DNA from: Bacillota bacterium | GTDB lineage: Bacteria; Bacillota; Clostridia; Christensenellales; UMGS416 | Assembly: GCA_023435705.1 (NCBI GenBank) | Contig: JAEYRH010000009.1 | Span: forward strand, 459,877 to 523,876 | Direction of reading: 5' to 3' | DNA length: 64,000 bases | Shown here: positions 16,776 to 24,698 of the stretch, piece by piece | Position numbering within the stretch: position 1 is the first letter of the stretch | Layout of the letters: each line of letters begins with the position of its first letter | Notes under the pieces: generated by a model | Databases searched by the model: none | What the model saw: the letters and a program-made list of their open reading frames with translations, nothing else | Told to the model about the DNA's origin: nothing | Position numbers and translations under genes: made by a program

Positions 16776-17504
16776 ATGCGAAAAACGGTGTTTTGGGATT
16801 TTGACGGCACGTTGGTGAGGAGCCCGAGTCTGTGGACTGGTTCGGTGTACAAAGCGCTTGCAGATGCAAGCATCGATTGCCCGTGGACAATTGAGGATGT
16901 GCGCCCCCACATGCAATCAGGCTTTCCGTGGCATTGCCCGGAGCGTGATTATTCTCATTTAGCCTCCGGCTCATGCTGGTGGGATCATATGACGAAGCAT
17001 TTTTCTGGGATTTATCGCGTGTTGGGTGTGGAAGCAGAACGGGCAGATGGAATTGCTTCCGTTGTCCGTTCGATGGTGCTGAACCCAGACAATTATGAGC
17101 TATATCCGGATGCAGTTCAGGCGTTGCAAGCCTGCCTGGATGACGGTTGGGAGAACCATATCCTTTCAAACAATTACCCGGAGCTCCAATCCATTCTGGA
17201 AAGCCTGGGGATCGCCGATTATTTCAGCGGCATCACGGTCTCCGCACTGGTCGGTTTGGAAAAGCCCCGGCCGGAAATCTTTGCGGCTGCCCGCGCCGCA
17301 GCAGGGAGCCCCAGCCTTTGCGTAATGGTGGGCGACAACCCCGTGGCAGACATCGCCGGCGCAAACGCCGCCGGCATGCAGGCAATCCTGGTGCACGGGA
17401 AGGCCAGCCGTGGAGCAAACGAAGTGCCGATTGAGCTGTCCGACGTGCCTGGGATGCTGCGCTGCATCAACAAAAAGCAAGGTGAAGCAAATGGTGCATC
17501 TTAA
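16776..17504 (+). CDS. HAD-superfamily hydrolase
   Basis: This 242-residue haloacid-dehalogenase fold phosphatase carries motif I DFDGTLV (nucleophile Asp8, acid Asp10), motif II as SNNYPEL, motif III lysine in GLEKPRPEIF and motif IV VGDNPVADIAG. An alpha-helical cap (about 15-110) places it with the subfamily IA phosphatases, which hydrolyse small phosphorylated metabolites. The substrate is not evident. It overlaps the start of the next GNAT gene by 14 nt. Confidence 0.85.
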   Translation: MRKTVFWDFDGTLVRSPSLWTGSVYKALADASIDCPWTIEDVRPHMQSGFPWHCPERDYSHLASGSCWWDHMTKHFSGIYRVLGVEAERADGIASVVRSMVLNPDNYELYPDAVQALQACLDDGWENHILSNNYPELQSILESLGIADYFSGITVSALVGLEKPRPEIFAAARAAAGSPSLCVMVGDNPVADIAGANAAGMQAILVHGKASRGANEVPIELSDVPGMLRCINKKQGEANGAS

Positions 17505-18039
17505 GTCCGACCGCCTGATCATCCGCAATTTCCTGCCGGATGACTGGCAGGCGCTGCAGGCCATCGTGCTGGATTTCCAGTCGTCACCTTATGCAGACTA
17601 TGATTACCGCTGGCCCACCTCCGATGAGGAGCTGAAAGGAATTTGCCAGTGGTTCGCCATTAGCGACGACTTCCTTGCCGTGTGCCTGCGGGCTGACGAA
17701 GCCGCCGGCCCTGTGGGTTATGTCGCGATCAACGGTGCAGACACCCCAACCAGGCGCAACCTGGGCTATTGTTTCCACTCTGCCGCCCAGGGCCGGGGCC
17801 TTGCATTGGAGGCTTGCAGCGCGGTGCTGGCCCACGCCTTCCAAAACTGGGCCGTGGAAACGGTGATCTCCGGCACAGCACAGGCCAACGGGCCTTCTGT
17901 GCAGCTGCTCAAGCGCCTCGGCTTCCGCCAAACCGGGGAGCATAGCGGTGCTTTTTCAAATGCAGATGATGGCACTCCCGTTTCTTTTGCCGGCCTGTCC
18001 TTTGAACTCACCGCTGAGGATTTCGAGAAACTTTTTTGA
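17491..18039 (+). CDS. GNAT family N-acetyltransferase
   Basis: This 182-residue protein of the RimJ/RimL-like GNAT type starts with SDRLIIRNF, has the acetyl-CoA loop in GYCFHSAAQGRGLALEA and ends the fold with ANGPSVQLLKRLGFRQTGE. It would transfer an acetyl group to an amine of a protein or small molecule. ATG 17,491 with AAGGTG upstream is used; the longer frame into the HAD gene has no GNAT similarity. Confidence 0.8.
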   Translation: MVHLKSDRLIIRNFLPDDWQALQAIVLDFQSSPYADYDYRWPTSDEELKGICQWFAISDDFLAVCLRADEAAGPVGYVAINGADTPTRRNLGYCFHSAAQGRGLALEACSAVLAHAFQNWAVETVISGTAQANGPSVQLLKRLGFRQTGEHSGAFSNADDGTPVSFAGLSFELTAEDFEKLF

Positions 18040-18077
18040 ACCAAATGCCCATCTGAAAGCATCTATCCTGTGATTGC

Positions 18078-18653
18078 ATGCATGCAGCAAGGATGGTGGT
18101 CCATACGCAAGCACAACAAAACACGGCTCTAGCCCGTGCCAGCGCTGTCGCACTGGCCGCGTCCGGCGACGCGGAGGCATTCTCCCGGCTCATCATGGAG
18201 CACGAGGGCATGCTTTACCGCGTGTGCCGCACGATCCTGCAAAGCGAGGCTGACTGCGCCGACGCCGTGCAGGAAACGGTGATCACGGCTTGGCGCAGCC
18301 TGGGGCAGCTGAAGAACGCCGATAGCTTCCCGGCCTGGGTAGCCCGGATTTGCATCAATCGCTGTTACCGGCAGCTGCGCCGATCCAAACGGACGGAAGC
18401 CGAAACGGCCTTTGCAGGCCGTGAACCGGGCCATGACGCGAGGCTGGACGTTTCCAGTGCCGTCGCCGCTCTGCCGGAGAGCCTGCGGCTGGTTGTGGTG
18501 TTCTATTATTTTGAGGACTGGAAGGTGGAGCAGATCGCCTGGGCCACAGGCCTGCTGCGCGGCACGGTGAAATCCCGGCTCCACCGGGCCCGCCAGCTGT
18601 TGGCGGAGCAATTGCGAGACTATAAGGAGGGATTCCGCGATGATGCGCGATGA
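18078..18653 (+). CDS. ECF-type RNA polymerase sigma factor
   Basis: This 191-residue sigma-70 family factor has region 2 at about 33-100 (MLYRVCRTIL, then DAVQETVITAWRSL) and region 4 at about 125-180 (LPESLRLVVVFYYFEDW, then GTVKSRLHRARQLL). It lacks regions 1 and 3 and is therefore of the extracytoplasmic-function class. ATG 18,078 lacks an RBS; ATG 18,093 directly follows AAGG, so the exact start is uncertain. The gene overlaps the next by 14 nt, typical of a sigma factor and its regulator. Confidence 0.85.
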   Translation: MHAARMVVHTQAQQNTALARASAVALAASGDAEAFSRLIMEHEGMLYRVCRTILQSEADCADAVQETVITAWRSLGQLKNADSFPAWVARICINRCYRQLRRSKRTEAETAFAGREPGHDARLDVSSAVAALPESLRLVVVFYYFEDWKVEQIAWATGLLRGTVKSRLHRARQLLAEQLRDYKEGFRDDAR

Positions 18654-19803
18654 TATTCTGAAAAAGAGGATGAGGGCTGGCATGCCAGTGCCCACCCCGT
18701 TGTTTGCGGGCAGAGTAAGGCAGACGCTGGACAGGCTGCCGGAGAGAAAGAAGGCTTCCGTGCTTCGTTTCGTGCCGGCGGCGGCGATGGCGGTGGTAGC
18801 TGTGGCGGTGATCGGGCTGGCGGTGGCAAGCAGGGTGAATCCGGGTGGGATGAGCAATTTGTTTCAGGCGCTGGCGGGCGGGGAGGCAACGGCTACTGCA
18901 GAGAAGATGCCCACGCCCACATCAGAGGATCTGCAGACCGCCGCAGAGACTTGCCTGGAGACTGTGATCCCCACTAAAACGCCGATGAAGCCCGTGGTGG
19001 TTACACCAGAGTCCACGCCCATGCAGGAAACCCCGTTACTAACTAACGCACCTCCACAGCTCACACCAGAAGCGTTGACGGCAGCTGGCGCTGATGCAAG
19101 TGCTCTGCTCAAGGGACAGGTCGTGCCAATCCCATCCGGCACAAAGCTGGACTTTGACCAGGACGGCGATCTGGAGACGCTAACATTCTCAAGTGATGAC
19201 GACAGTATGGTTTTGTATATACAAGACGGCACGAAGATGTACTCGTGGGCGATCGACTGCATAAATCCCGTCAATGCGCCCTATGTGAGTGACATCGACA
19301 TTACCGATGGCATGCTGGATCTGATCGTCCGTGAAAACGGTACAGACGGGAATTGGGCCATGTATGTCGCTGGCTACAGGCAAGGGAGCTTCCAGGATCG
19401 TGGCAAGATCCCCGGCTGGGCTACCAGCCCCGATGGTAATGGCAATGTCCCCACCGACCGGCGCATGGATATCCTGATGCCGTGGTCAGATCCGGTAGTT
19501 TATCGGCTAGATAATGCAGGCAAACTGGTGCTTGTGCCTAAGAATTCCTATAGCTTCCGAGGACTTGAATTATTCACATTGGTGGATATTCCGTTGCTAT
19601 CCTCCCGTGACGCCACCAGCAAGGTTGCATTTACTGTTCCTGCACGCACCTTGGTGACGCTTTGGTCCACGGACAACAAGGAATGGATCGAGATCAGAAC
19701 CAAACAGGGAACCGGTTGGTTGCACATGGATGATTTGATAACGCTGACAGACCCGCACATCCCCAGCTATGAAGCCTTCGACGGGATAATCAAGGCAGAC
19801 TGA
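18640..19803 (+). CDS. One-TM surface protein, likely anti-sigma partner
   Basis: The 387-residue protein has a cytoplasmic N-terminus of about 42 residues (basic, helical), one membrane span (about 43-64), a Pro/Thr-rich stalk (about 85-140), an aspartate-rich DFDQDGDLE loop (171-179) resembling calcium-binding FG-GAP/dockerin loops, and a C-terminal SH3-like beta region (about 320-375, ending GTGWLHMDDL). The 14-nt overlap with the ECF gene suggests that the cytoplasmic part restrains the sigma factor. It has no HxxxCxxC zinc anti-sigma motif, so this is an inference from position and topology. A terminator follows. Confidence 0.65.
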   Translation: MMRDDILKKRMRAGMPVPTPLFAGRVRQTLDRLPERKKASVLRFVPAAAMAVVAVAVIGLAVASRVNPGGMSNLFQALAGGEATATAEKMPTPTSEDLQTAAETCLETVIPTKTPMKPVVVTPESTPMQETPLLTNAPPQLTPEALTAAGADASALLKGQVVPIPSGTKLDFDQDGDLETLTFSSDDDSMVLYIQDGTKMYSWAIDCINPVNAPYVSDIDITDGMLDLIVRENGTDGNWAMYVAGYRQGSFQDRGKIPGWATSPDGNGNVPTDRRMDILMPWSDPVVYRLDNAGKLVLVPKNSYSFRGLELFTLVDIPLLSSRDATSKVAFTVPARTLVTLWSTDNKEWIEIRTKQGTGWLHMDDLITLTDPHIPSYEAFDGIIKAD

Positions 19804-19809
19804 CAAGAC

Positions 19810-19841
19810 ATGCGTCCGGTATAATTGCCGGACGCATTTTC
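19810..19841 (+). terminator. Intrinsic terminator after the sigma operon
   Basis: The stem ATGCGTCCGG / CCGGACGCAT has an 8-nt loop and ends in TTTT, 7 nt after the stop codon at 19,803. Confidence 0.85.
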
Positions 19842-19920
19842 ATCGTATCTATTTGTAACTAAATACACCCTATTACTACTCAACATGCAAGTAAGCTACT
19901 TATGCTGTCACACAACTAAT

Positions 19921-20466
19921 CTACTCTTCCCTGTCAGATAAGATCGAGAATATTTGATGATCCTGCCACTGCCCATTGATCTTTACGCCCTTGCGCTCAA
20001 TGCCCTCTTTTTCAAAGCCCGCCTTTTCCAGCACCCGCATGGAACCGATGTTGACCGGCATAGCCCCCGCCTCCACCCGGTGCAGCTTCAGCTCTTCAAA
20101 GGCATAGCGCACCGCAAGCTTCAACGCTTCGGTGGCATAGCCATGGCCGTTGTGGCCTTGATCCAATGAGTAGCCGACCATGCATTTCTGCAAGGGGCCC
20201 CGCATGATGTGAAACAGATTCACGTCTCCGATCAATTCCCCGGTCTCGTTGAGGAATATGCCGAAGAAACAATCCCGCCCTTCCTCCCGATGCTGAGCTA
20301 CATCGTTGAGCATGTTATGCACCGACTCAATGGTGTAGTAGTCGCTGCCGTGGGCAGGTGAGAACTTCTGGAAGAAGTCCGCGTTGCGCAGGCGCATGGC
20401 TAGTAATGCTTCTGCGTCAGTTGGCTCCAAAAAGCGGATATAAACTCGTTCGCCGGTAAGCTTCAT
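19921..20466 (-). CDS. GNAT family N-acetyltransferase
   Basis: This 181-residue RimJ/RimL-type acetyltransferase has GERVYIRFLEPTDAEALL at the start, the acetyl-CoA segment YSLDQGHNGHGYATEAL and the closing NIGSMRVLEKAGFEKEGIE. It stands alone on the minus strand, convergent with the sigma operon. The acceptor cannot be predicted. Confidence 0.8.
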   Translation of the reverse strand: MKLTGERVYIRFLEPTDAEALLAMRLRNADFFQKFSPAHGSDYYTIESVHNMLNDVAQHREEGRDCFFGIFLNETGELIGDVNLFHIMRGPLQKCMVGYSLDQGHNGHGYATEALKLAVRYAFEELKLHRVEAGAMPVNIGSMRVLEKAGFEKEGIERKGVKINGQWQDHQIFSILSDREE

Positions 20467-20647
20467 GAATGAACTCCAATTATTTGATGAGCATCATATT
20501 ACGGGAAAGCTGGATGCAGCGCAAGTGGCCCTCCCTGTCTTGTTGTAGGGGTGGCTCATGAGCCCCGCGTGGCTCGAATAAGAAAAGTGTTGTGGGAAGG
20601 AGATCGGCCTGGTTTGGCGTGGCCAGACAACCCACGAGTATGAGGAA

Positions 20648-20722
20648 AGGGCCGGTACGGAAACCGGCCCGTACATCGACCGCCATATTCTGGCTGCATC
20701 GTTCAATAAACTGACTACTGGC
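20648..20722 (-). repeat. Type-1 dispersed repeat (copy D) with TAGTCAG leader motif
   Basis: On the minus strand, right after the TAG stop of the SIMPL lipoprotein, comes CCAGTAGTCAG, about 35 nt of spacer, GGCGGTCGATGTACGGGCC and GGTTTCCGTACCGGCCC. The composite matches the element after secA (41,996-42,066) in order and orientation relative to the upstream stop codon, and it matches copy A (182-207) over about 36 nt. The remaining spacer 20,467-20,647 holds no gene that I can see. Confidence 0.65.
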
Positions 20723-21519
20723 TACTTCGCAATCTCATACACCACAGACACTGAAGCTGTCACCTCCAGCGTGCCGGACTGCACCGGCACCGCGCCGGCT
20801 TTGCTGTCCATTGCCGCTTCGGCCACGGCATAGGTCGGGCCGCTGTAGCTGCTGGACTCGTTGATCGTGCGCACGTTCCCAACCTTCACCCCGAGGGCAG
20901 TTGCCATCACATCGGCGCGGGCGCGGGCCTTTTCCATCGCCTGCTTCAGCGCGTCGTTGTAGGCCTGGGTGCGGTCCAGCACGTCAAAGCTGATGCCGTA
21001 GGAGCTGTTGGCCCCGGCGTCGGTGGCGGCGGTGAGCACCTGGCCCAGTTTTGCAAGGTCTTTCACTCGCACGCTCACGGTGTTGGTCACTCGGTACCCG
21101 GTGATCTTCTGGCCTTTTTCGTCATAAACCGGGTAGATGTTGAAGTTTGTCGTGGTGATGTCATCTTCGGCGATGCCGAATGCCTTCACGGCTTTCAGCA
21201 CCTTGTCCATCGCCTCATTATTGGCCTTGCGGGCCTTGGAGGCGTCGGCGTTGGTGGTCTCCACGCCCAGTGTGGCAGTGGCCACATCAGGCTTCACGGT
21301 GACTGACCCCTGGCCGGACACCGAGATGCCGCCCTGATCGGCTGATTCGGAGCCGGAGCCGCCCATCAGCAGATCGGAGGATGCGGGGATGTTGTTGTTT
21401 ACAGGGCCTTTGTCGTTGTAGGCTCGCACTGGATCGGTGCAGCCTCCCAGTAGGAGCATTGCTGCCAATATTGCGGCCAAAAGGGCCGTGATCGAAACCT
21501 TGTGGTTGAAACTCATCAT
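20722..21519 (-). CDS. SIMPL-domain lipoprotein
   Basis: This 265-residue protein starts with a lipoprotein signal (LLLGGC, Cys25 or 26) and continues as a SIMPL (DUF541) domain: ISVSGQGSVTVKPDVATATL, then YRVTNTVSVRVKDLAKLGQVL and repeated Ala-rich helices. SIMPL proteins are periplasmic or surface proteins of ill-defined function, related to BP26 and YggE (oxidative stress). ATG 21,519 is used, with GGAGG 7 nt upstream. It is a paralogue of the next gene and the last gene of the sigma/DUF4349 operon. Confidence 0.85.
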   Translation of the reverse strand: MMSFNHKVSITALLAAILAAMLLLGGCTDPVRAYNDKGPVNNNIPASSDLLMGGSGSESADQGGISVSGQGSVTVKPDVATATLGVETTNADASKARKANNEAMDKVLKAVKAFGIAEDDITTTNFNIYPVYDEKGQKITGYRVTNTVSVRVKDLAKLGQVLTAATDAGANSSYGISFDVLDRTQAYNDALKQAMEKARARADVMATALGVKVGNVRTINESSSYSGPTYAVAEAAMDSKAGAVPVQSGTLEVTASVSVVYEIAK

Positions 21520-21536
21520 AATACTTCCTCCTTCCG

Positions 21537-22274
21537 TCACTTCAGCGTAAAGGTGATGTTGACGGATGCGCTGACCTCCATGCTGCCGGAGGAGACCGGC
21601 ACGCTGCCGGCTGCGCCATAAGTCACTTTGTCGTAGTATATGGGATAGGGCCATGGGCGGTAGGAGCCGTTTTCGGTCACGCTCACCACATCGCCCAGCG
21701 TGGTGCCGGCACTGCCGGCCAGTGTCTGCGCGCGAAGCTTGGCGTTCTCAATGGCCTTCACCAGCGCCTGGTTATAGGCGGCCTCGCGGTCTTCCACATC
21801 AAACCAGAGCCCGCTGGCAGTGTTGGCACCGGCAGCCGTGGCGGCTTCCATCACTTCGCCCAGCTTGTCCAGGTCGCGCACCTTCACCTGGATGGTGTTA
21901 TACACCTGGTATTCGGTCACCTTTTGGTTCTTTTCATCATAGATGGGGTTAATGCTGAAGTTGGTAGTCTTCACGTCTTTGTCTGTGTCCACGCCCTTGC
22001 CTTTCACCGCCGCCAGCACTTTGTCCATTGCGGTGCTGTTGGCGTCGCGGGCGGCTGCCGCGTCGGCGGCGCGGGTTTGCACGCCGAAGCTCATATAGGC
22101 GATGTCAGGCTGCAATTTGACATTTGCGCTACCGCTCACGCTCACTGTGCGGGCATTGGCTTCCGCAGGCGCCTTAGCTGCCGGTGCGGCCAACGCTGAG
22201 CCCACGAGGGTTGCGGCAAGTAACACCACCGCGATCGCGACTGCCGCGATGGCCTTGCTCCGATTGGATTTCAT
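21537..22274 (-). CDS. SIMPL-domain secreted or membrane-anchored protein
   Basis: This 245-residue protein has an N-terminal hydrophobic signal (about 8-30, without lipobox) and a SIMPL/DUF541 domain (VSVSGSANVKLQPDIAYMSF onward). It aligns along its whole length with the neighbouring lipoprotein (DEKNQKVTEYQVYNTIQVKV against DEKGQKITGYRVTNTVSVRV), so the two arose by tandem duplication. Its start lies 2 nt after the DUF4349 stop, showing co-transcription. Confidence 0.85.
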   Translation of the reverse strand: MKSNRSKAIAAVAIAVVLLAATLVGSALAAPAAKAPAEANARTVSVSGSANVKLQPDIAYMSFGVQTRAADAAAARDANSTAMDKVLAAVKGKGVDTDKDVKTTNFSINPIYDEKNQKVTEYQVYNTIQVKVRDLDKLGEVMEAATAAGANTASGLWFDVEDREAAYNQALVKAIENAKLRAQTLAGSAGTTLGDVVSVTENGSYRPWPYPIYYDKVTYGAAGSVPVSSGSMEVSASVNITFTLK

Positions 22275-22276
22275 GG

Positions 22277-23638
22277 TTATTCCTCCTTTTGCTTGGGGGC
22301 GGCCTCCTTGAGTTTTGCCGCCCGGCGGGCCTTCATGCCCACGGGGATCAGGACCGCTGCCAGGATCGCGGCAACCACTACAATGATTGCCAGCCAGGGC
22401 AGGAACCCGACAAATTGCACTGCGAAATTCTCCGCGCTTTTCTTCATGCTGTTCAGTGTGCTGTTGAGCGCGCCGCCCATGCGCTCGTTGAGGTCAGGAT
22501 CCACGGGCTTCACGGTCTTGGGCGTGACCAGCTCGTGGATCTCGATGGTAATCGTGGAATAGCTCACCTTGTCGTCCCAGTATTTCAACTGCGCCGTGGC
22601 CTGCTCGATCTCAATGGTCAGGCGCGTGATCTCGTTTTGGATGGCAACAATGCTCTCGGTGCTGTCCGCTTTCTCCAGCAGCTTGAAGTAGGTTTCGCGG
22701 GCCTTGATGAGCTCGCGGTTGCGGGCCTCTGTGTCCACATACTGGCGGCTGACATCCTCGGTGCTCTCATTCTTGCTGAGCACATTGCCCATCTTTTGCA
22801 GCTCATCCATCGCCGCGCCGTATTGGTCGATCGGCATCCGGATGCTCACCACGGCAGTGCGGCCTTGCAGGCTGTCGCCGGAGTCGGGCACGCCGGTTTC
22901 CTGTGAATTCTCCTGATAACCGTTGTATTTGGCCAGCAGGCCTTTCAGCGCGCCCATGCCCTTGTCGTATTCGCGGGTTTCTACCACCAGGTAGGCTGTA
23001 TAAATGATCTTGCGGCCCTCTGCTGCTTTGGTTATCATGTCATTGCCGGTGCCGGTAGAACCCTTGCCCGTAAGCACATCGCCGTTGCCGGAGCGGGCAA
23101 TGCCCATCTGCGGCATTTCTTTCTCCGGCGCAGCTGCTTCAGTGGCAGCGGGAGCCATTGTGGGTGCTGCCTGCACACCAAAACCCTCGGATTGTTTGCC
23201 GTCATAAGCGCTGCCTGTCTGGTTATTATCCAGATCCGCGGCAACGTAATTGTCCGGTGCGCCTGGCGCGGCAAGGTCAGATGCGGTGTTGCCCATCAAC
23301 CCAAGCCCTCCGCCGGCCAGCATTGTGCCACCCACCAGCACTACAACCAGAGCGGCTGCCGCTGCTGTGAGCGCCCAGGGGTTCAGTTTCCGTTTCACCC
23401 TGCCATCCCCTTTTGCGATTTCTTCGGAAAGGGCGGCGTGGAGCCTATCCTGCAGCGCCGGGGGTACCTCCCGGTCCTCCAGGCTGTGAAGGCCGTCGAG
23501 CAATCCGCGGAACTGCTCCACTTCCTCGCGGCATGAAGGGCACTCCTGCAGGTGGGCCTCAAACGAGCGAAGCTTCGCACCGGACAGCTCCCCGTCCATA
23601 TATTGGTTGATTTGGTTTTCGAAGCCGCACGTTTTCAT
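22277..23638 (-). CDS. Zinc anti-sigma factor fused to DUF4349 domain
   Basis: This 453-residue protein starts with an anti-sigma zinc finger (His29, Cys33, Cys36 with upstream Cys4; zf-HC2/ZAS type), then a membrane span (about 88-108), a long low-complexity spacer, a DUF4349 domain with a coiled coil (about 215-400; TAYLVVETREYDKGM, KMGNVLSKNESTEDVSRQY, DDKVSYSTITIEI) and a final membrane span near the basic C-terminus. The N-terminus should bind the sigma factor encoded just upstream; the DUF4349 part lies outside. The start MKTCG at 23,638 has an AAAGGGG RBS and overlaps the sigma stop by 4 nt. Confidence 0.85.
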   Translation of the reverse strand: MKTCGFENQINQYMDGELSGAKLRSFEAHLQECPSCREEVEQFRGLLDGLHSLEDREVPPALQDRLHAALSEEIAKGDGRVKRKLNPWALTAAAAALVVVLVGGTMLAGGGLGLMGNTASDLAAPGAPDNYVAADLDNNQTGSAYDGKQSEGFGVQAAPTMAPAATEAAAPEKEMPQMGIARSGNGDVLTGKGSTGTGNDMITKAAEGRKIIYTAYLVVETREYDKGMGALKGLLAKYNGYQENSQETGVPDSGDSLQGRTAVVSIRMPIDQYGAAMDELQKMGNVLSKNESTEDVSRQYVDTEARNRELIKARETYFKLLEKADSTESIVAIQNEITRLTIEIEQATAQLKYWDDKVSYSTITIEIHELVTPKTVKPVDPDLNERMGGALNSTLNSMKKSAENFAVQFVGFLPWLAIIVVVAAILAAVLIPVGMKARRAAKLKEAAPKQKEE

Positions 23639-24219
23639 GTTCTGCCCCTTTCTGCTAGATTGGACGCGGTGGATCCGAGGAAAGTTCCGCTTCCGCACAG
23701 CATGTTCCGGAGCTGTTCCCTGGCCCGGTTGATCCGCGATCGCACGGTGCCGATGGGGCATTTCAGGATCTGAGCTATTTCATCGTATGCATATCCTTCC
23801 ACGTCGCGCAGCACCAGCGCCGCGCGGTATTCTTCATTGAGCCGCCCGATGGCCCAGGCGATACTGCCGCCGGTGTCGGAGCGTTCCTCAAACCCTTCCG
23901 TCTCCAGCTCGCGGCCCACCTCATGCATTTGTTCCACAGATACTGTCTTTGCCTTCCTGCGCCTCAGCTCGTCATGGCAGGCATTGATCGTGATGCGATA
24001 CAGCCATGTGCCGAAAGCACTGTCCAGCTTGAAGGCAGGCAGTGCGCGCCAGGCTTTGAGCATGACCTCCTGGGCGATGTCTTCGGCGTCGGATCCGCTG
24101 CCCATCATGCGCCAGGCAATGTTATAAACCCGTTTCAGATGCTGGTTATAAAGCGACTCAAAAGCCGCAGCATCGCCTTTCTGGGCGCGTTTGATCAGCA
24201 GAATGTCTGCTTCGGTCAT
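23635..24219 (-). CDS. ECF-type RNA polymerase sigma factor (SigW-like)
   Basis: This 194-residue sigma-70 family factor has region 2 (FESLYNQHLKRVYNIAWRMM, AEDIAQEVMLKAWRALPAF) and region 4 (EEYRAALVLRDVEGYAYDEI, GTVRSRINRAREQL). The Asp-rich and Arg-rich patterns are those of ECF factors that answer envelope stress. The start codon is overlapped by no other gene; an extended -10 TGTTATAAT lies upstream on the minus strand (TATAAT at 24,277-24,272). It heads the operon sigma, anti-sigma/DUF4349, SIMPL, SIMPL. Confidence 0.9.
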   Translation of the reverse strand: MTEADILLIKRAQKGDAAAFESLYNQHLKRVYNIAWRMMGSGSDAEDIAQEVMLKAWRALPAFKLDSAFGTWLYRITINACHDELRRRKAKTVSVEQMHEVGRELETEGFEERSDTGGSIAWAIGRLNEEYRAALVLRDVEGYAYDEIAQILKCPIGTVRSRINRAREQLRNMLCGSGTFLGSTASNLAERGRT

Positions 24220-24297
24220 CTCGCGTATCCCTCCGAACAGATTATCAATAATCCATTATTTCATACATCAAATTATAACACATCCGCTCAATCTGTG

Positions 24298-24326
24298 TTG
24301 CATAAATCGCTGCGGTATGCTATATT
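24298..24326 (+). promoter_or_regulatory. Promoter of the tRNA-Leu gene
   Basis: TTGCAT and TATATT are separated by 17 nt, 14 nt before the first base of the tRNA. It is divergent from the sigma-factor promoter on the other strand. Confidence 0.7.
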
Positions 24327-24340
24327 AAAAAAACCCAATT

Positions 24341-24427
24341 GCCGAAGTGGTGGAATGGCAGACGCGGCGGACTCAAAATCCGTTATGTGATGAGCATGTG
24401 TGGGTTCAAGTCCCACCTTCGGCACCA
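24341..24427 (+). tRNA. tRNA-Leu (anticodon CAA)
   Basis: The 87-nt sequence forms a class II tRNA with acceptor stem GCCGAAG/CTTCGGC, anticodon arm with loop CTCAAAA (anticodon CAA at 24,374-24,376, reading TTG), a long variable arm and T-arm GTGGG-TTCAAGT-CCCAC. The CCA end is encoded. Confidence 0.95.
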
Positions 24428-24437
24428 AATGGAGAAA

Positions 24438-24464
24438 GACCCGACCTTCATGGTCGGGTTTTTC
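24438..24464 (+). terminator. Intrinsic terminator of tRNA-Leu
   Basis: The stem CCCGACC / GGTCGGG is followed by TTTTT, starting 13 nt after the CCA end. Confidence 0.85.
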
Positions 24465-24589
24465 ATTTGGGAGGGGGACTTGAACCTACGCAAAAGCATG
24501 TGCGGGCTTCTTACTACGAAGGGCGAACAACCAGTCAACCATAAGCGGCGGGCGCAAGCCTGAAGGCGGCAAATGCCGCCGGCAACGCC

Positions 24590-24615
24590 GGCTTCAAGTC
24601 CCATCTTCGGCACCA
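24590..24615 (+). pseudogene. tRNA-Leu 3' end remnant
   Basis: Twenty-four of 26 bases match the T-arm and acceptor 3' half of the intact tRNA-Leu at 24,402-24,427, including TTCAAGTCCCA and CTTCGGCACCA. The 5' half is missing and the T-stem no longer pairs, so it is not functional. Like the intact gene it is followed by a CCCGGCC hairpin terminator. A related GGACTTGAACC in inverted orientation lies at 24,476-24,487. The duplication may be decayed tRNA or an integration scar. Confidence 0.65.
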
Positions 24616-24657
24616 AAATCTAAGCGCCCAATTAGGATAAAGGGTAAATAGTAGCGA

Positions 24658-24684
24658 TGACCCGGCCTACATGGCCGGGTTTTC
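24658..24684. terminator. Intrinsic terminator after the tRNA remnant
   Basis: The stem CCCGGCC / GGCCGGG with loop TACAT and TTTT is a near copy of the terminator behind the intact tRNA (loop TTCAT). It may now end transcription of the convergent DUF421 gene from the other side. Confidence 0.75.
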
Positions 24685-24698
24685 TCTTGCCCGTAACT

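Noticed and set aside
24339..24616. Small ORFs covering the tRNA-Leu and remnant
   Set aside because: They are translations of the tRNA and terminator sequence, not of a gene.
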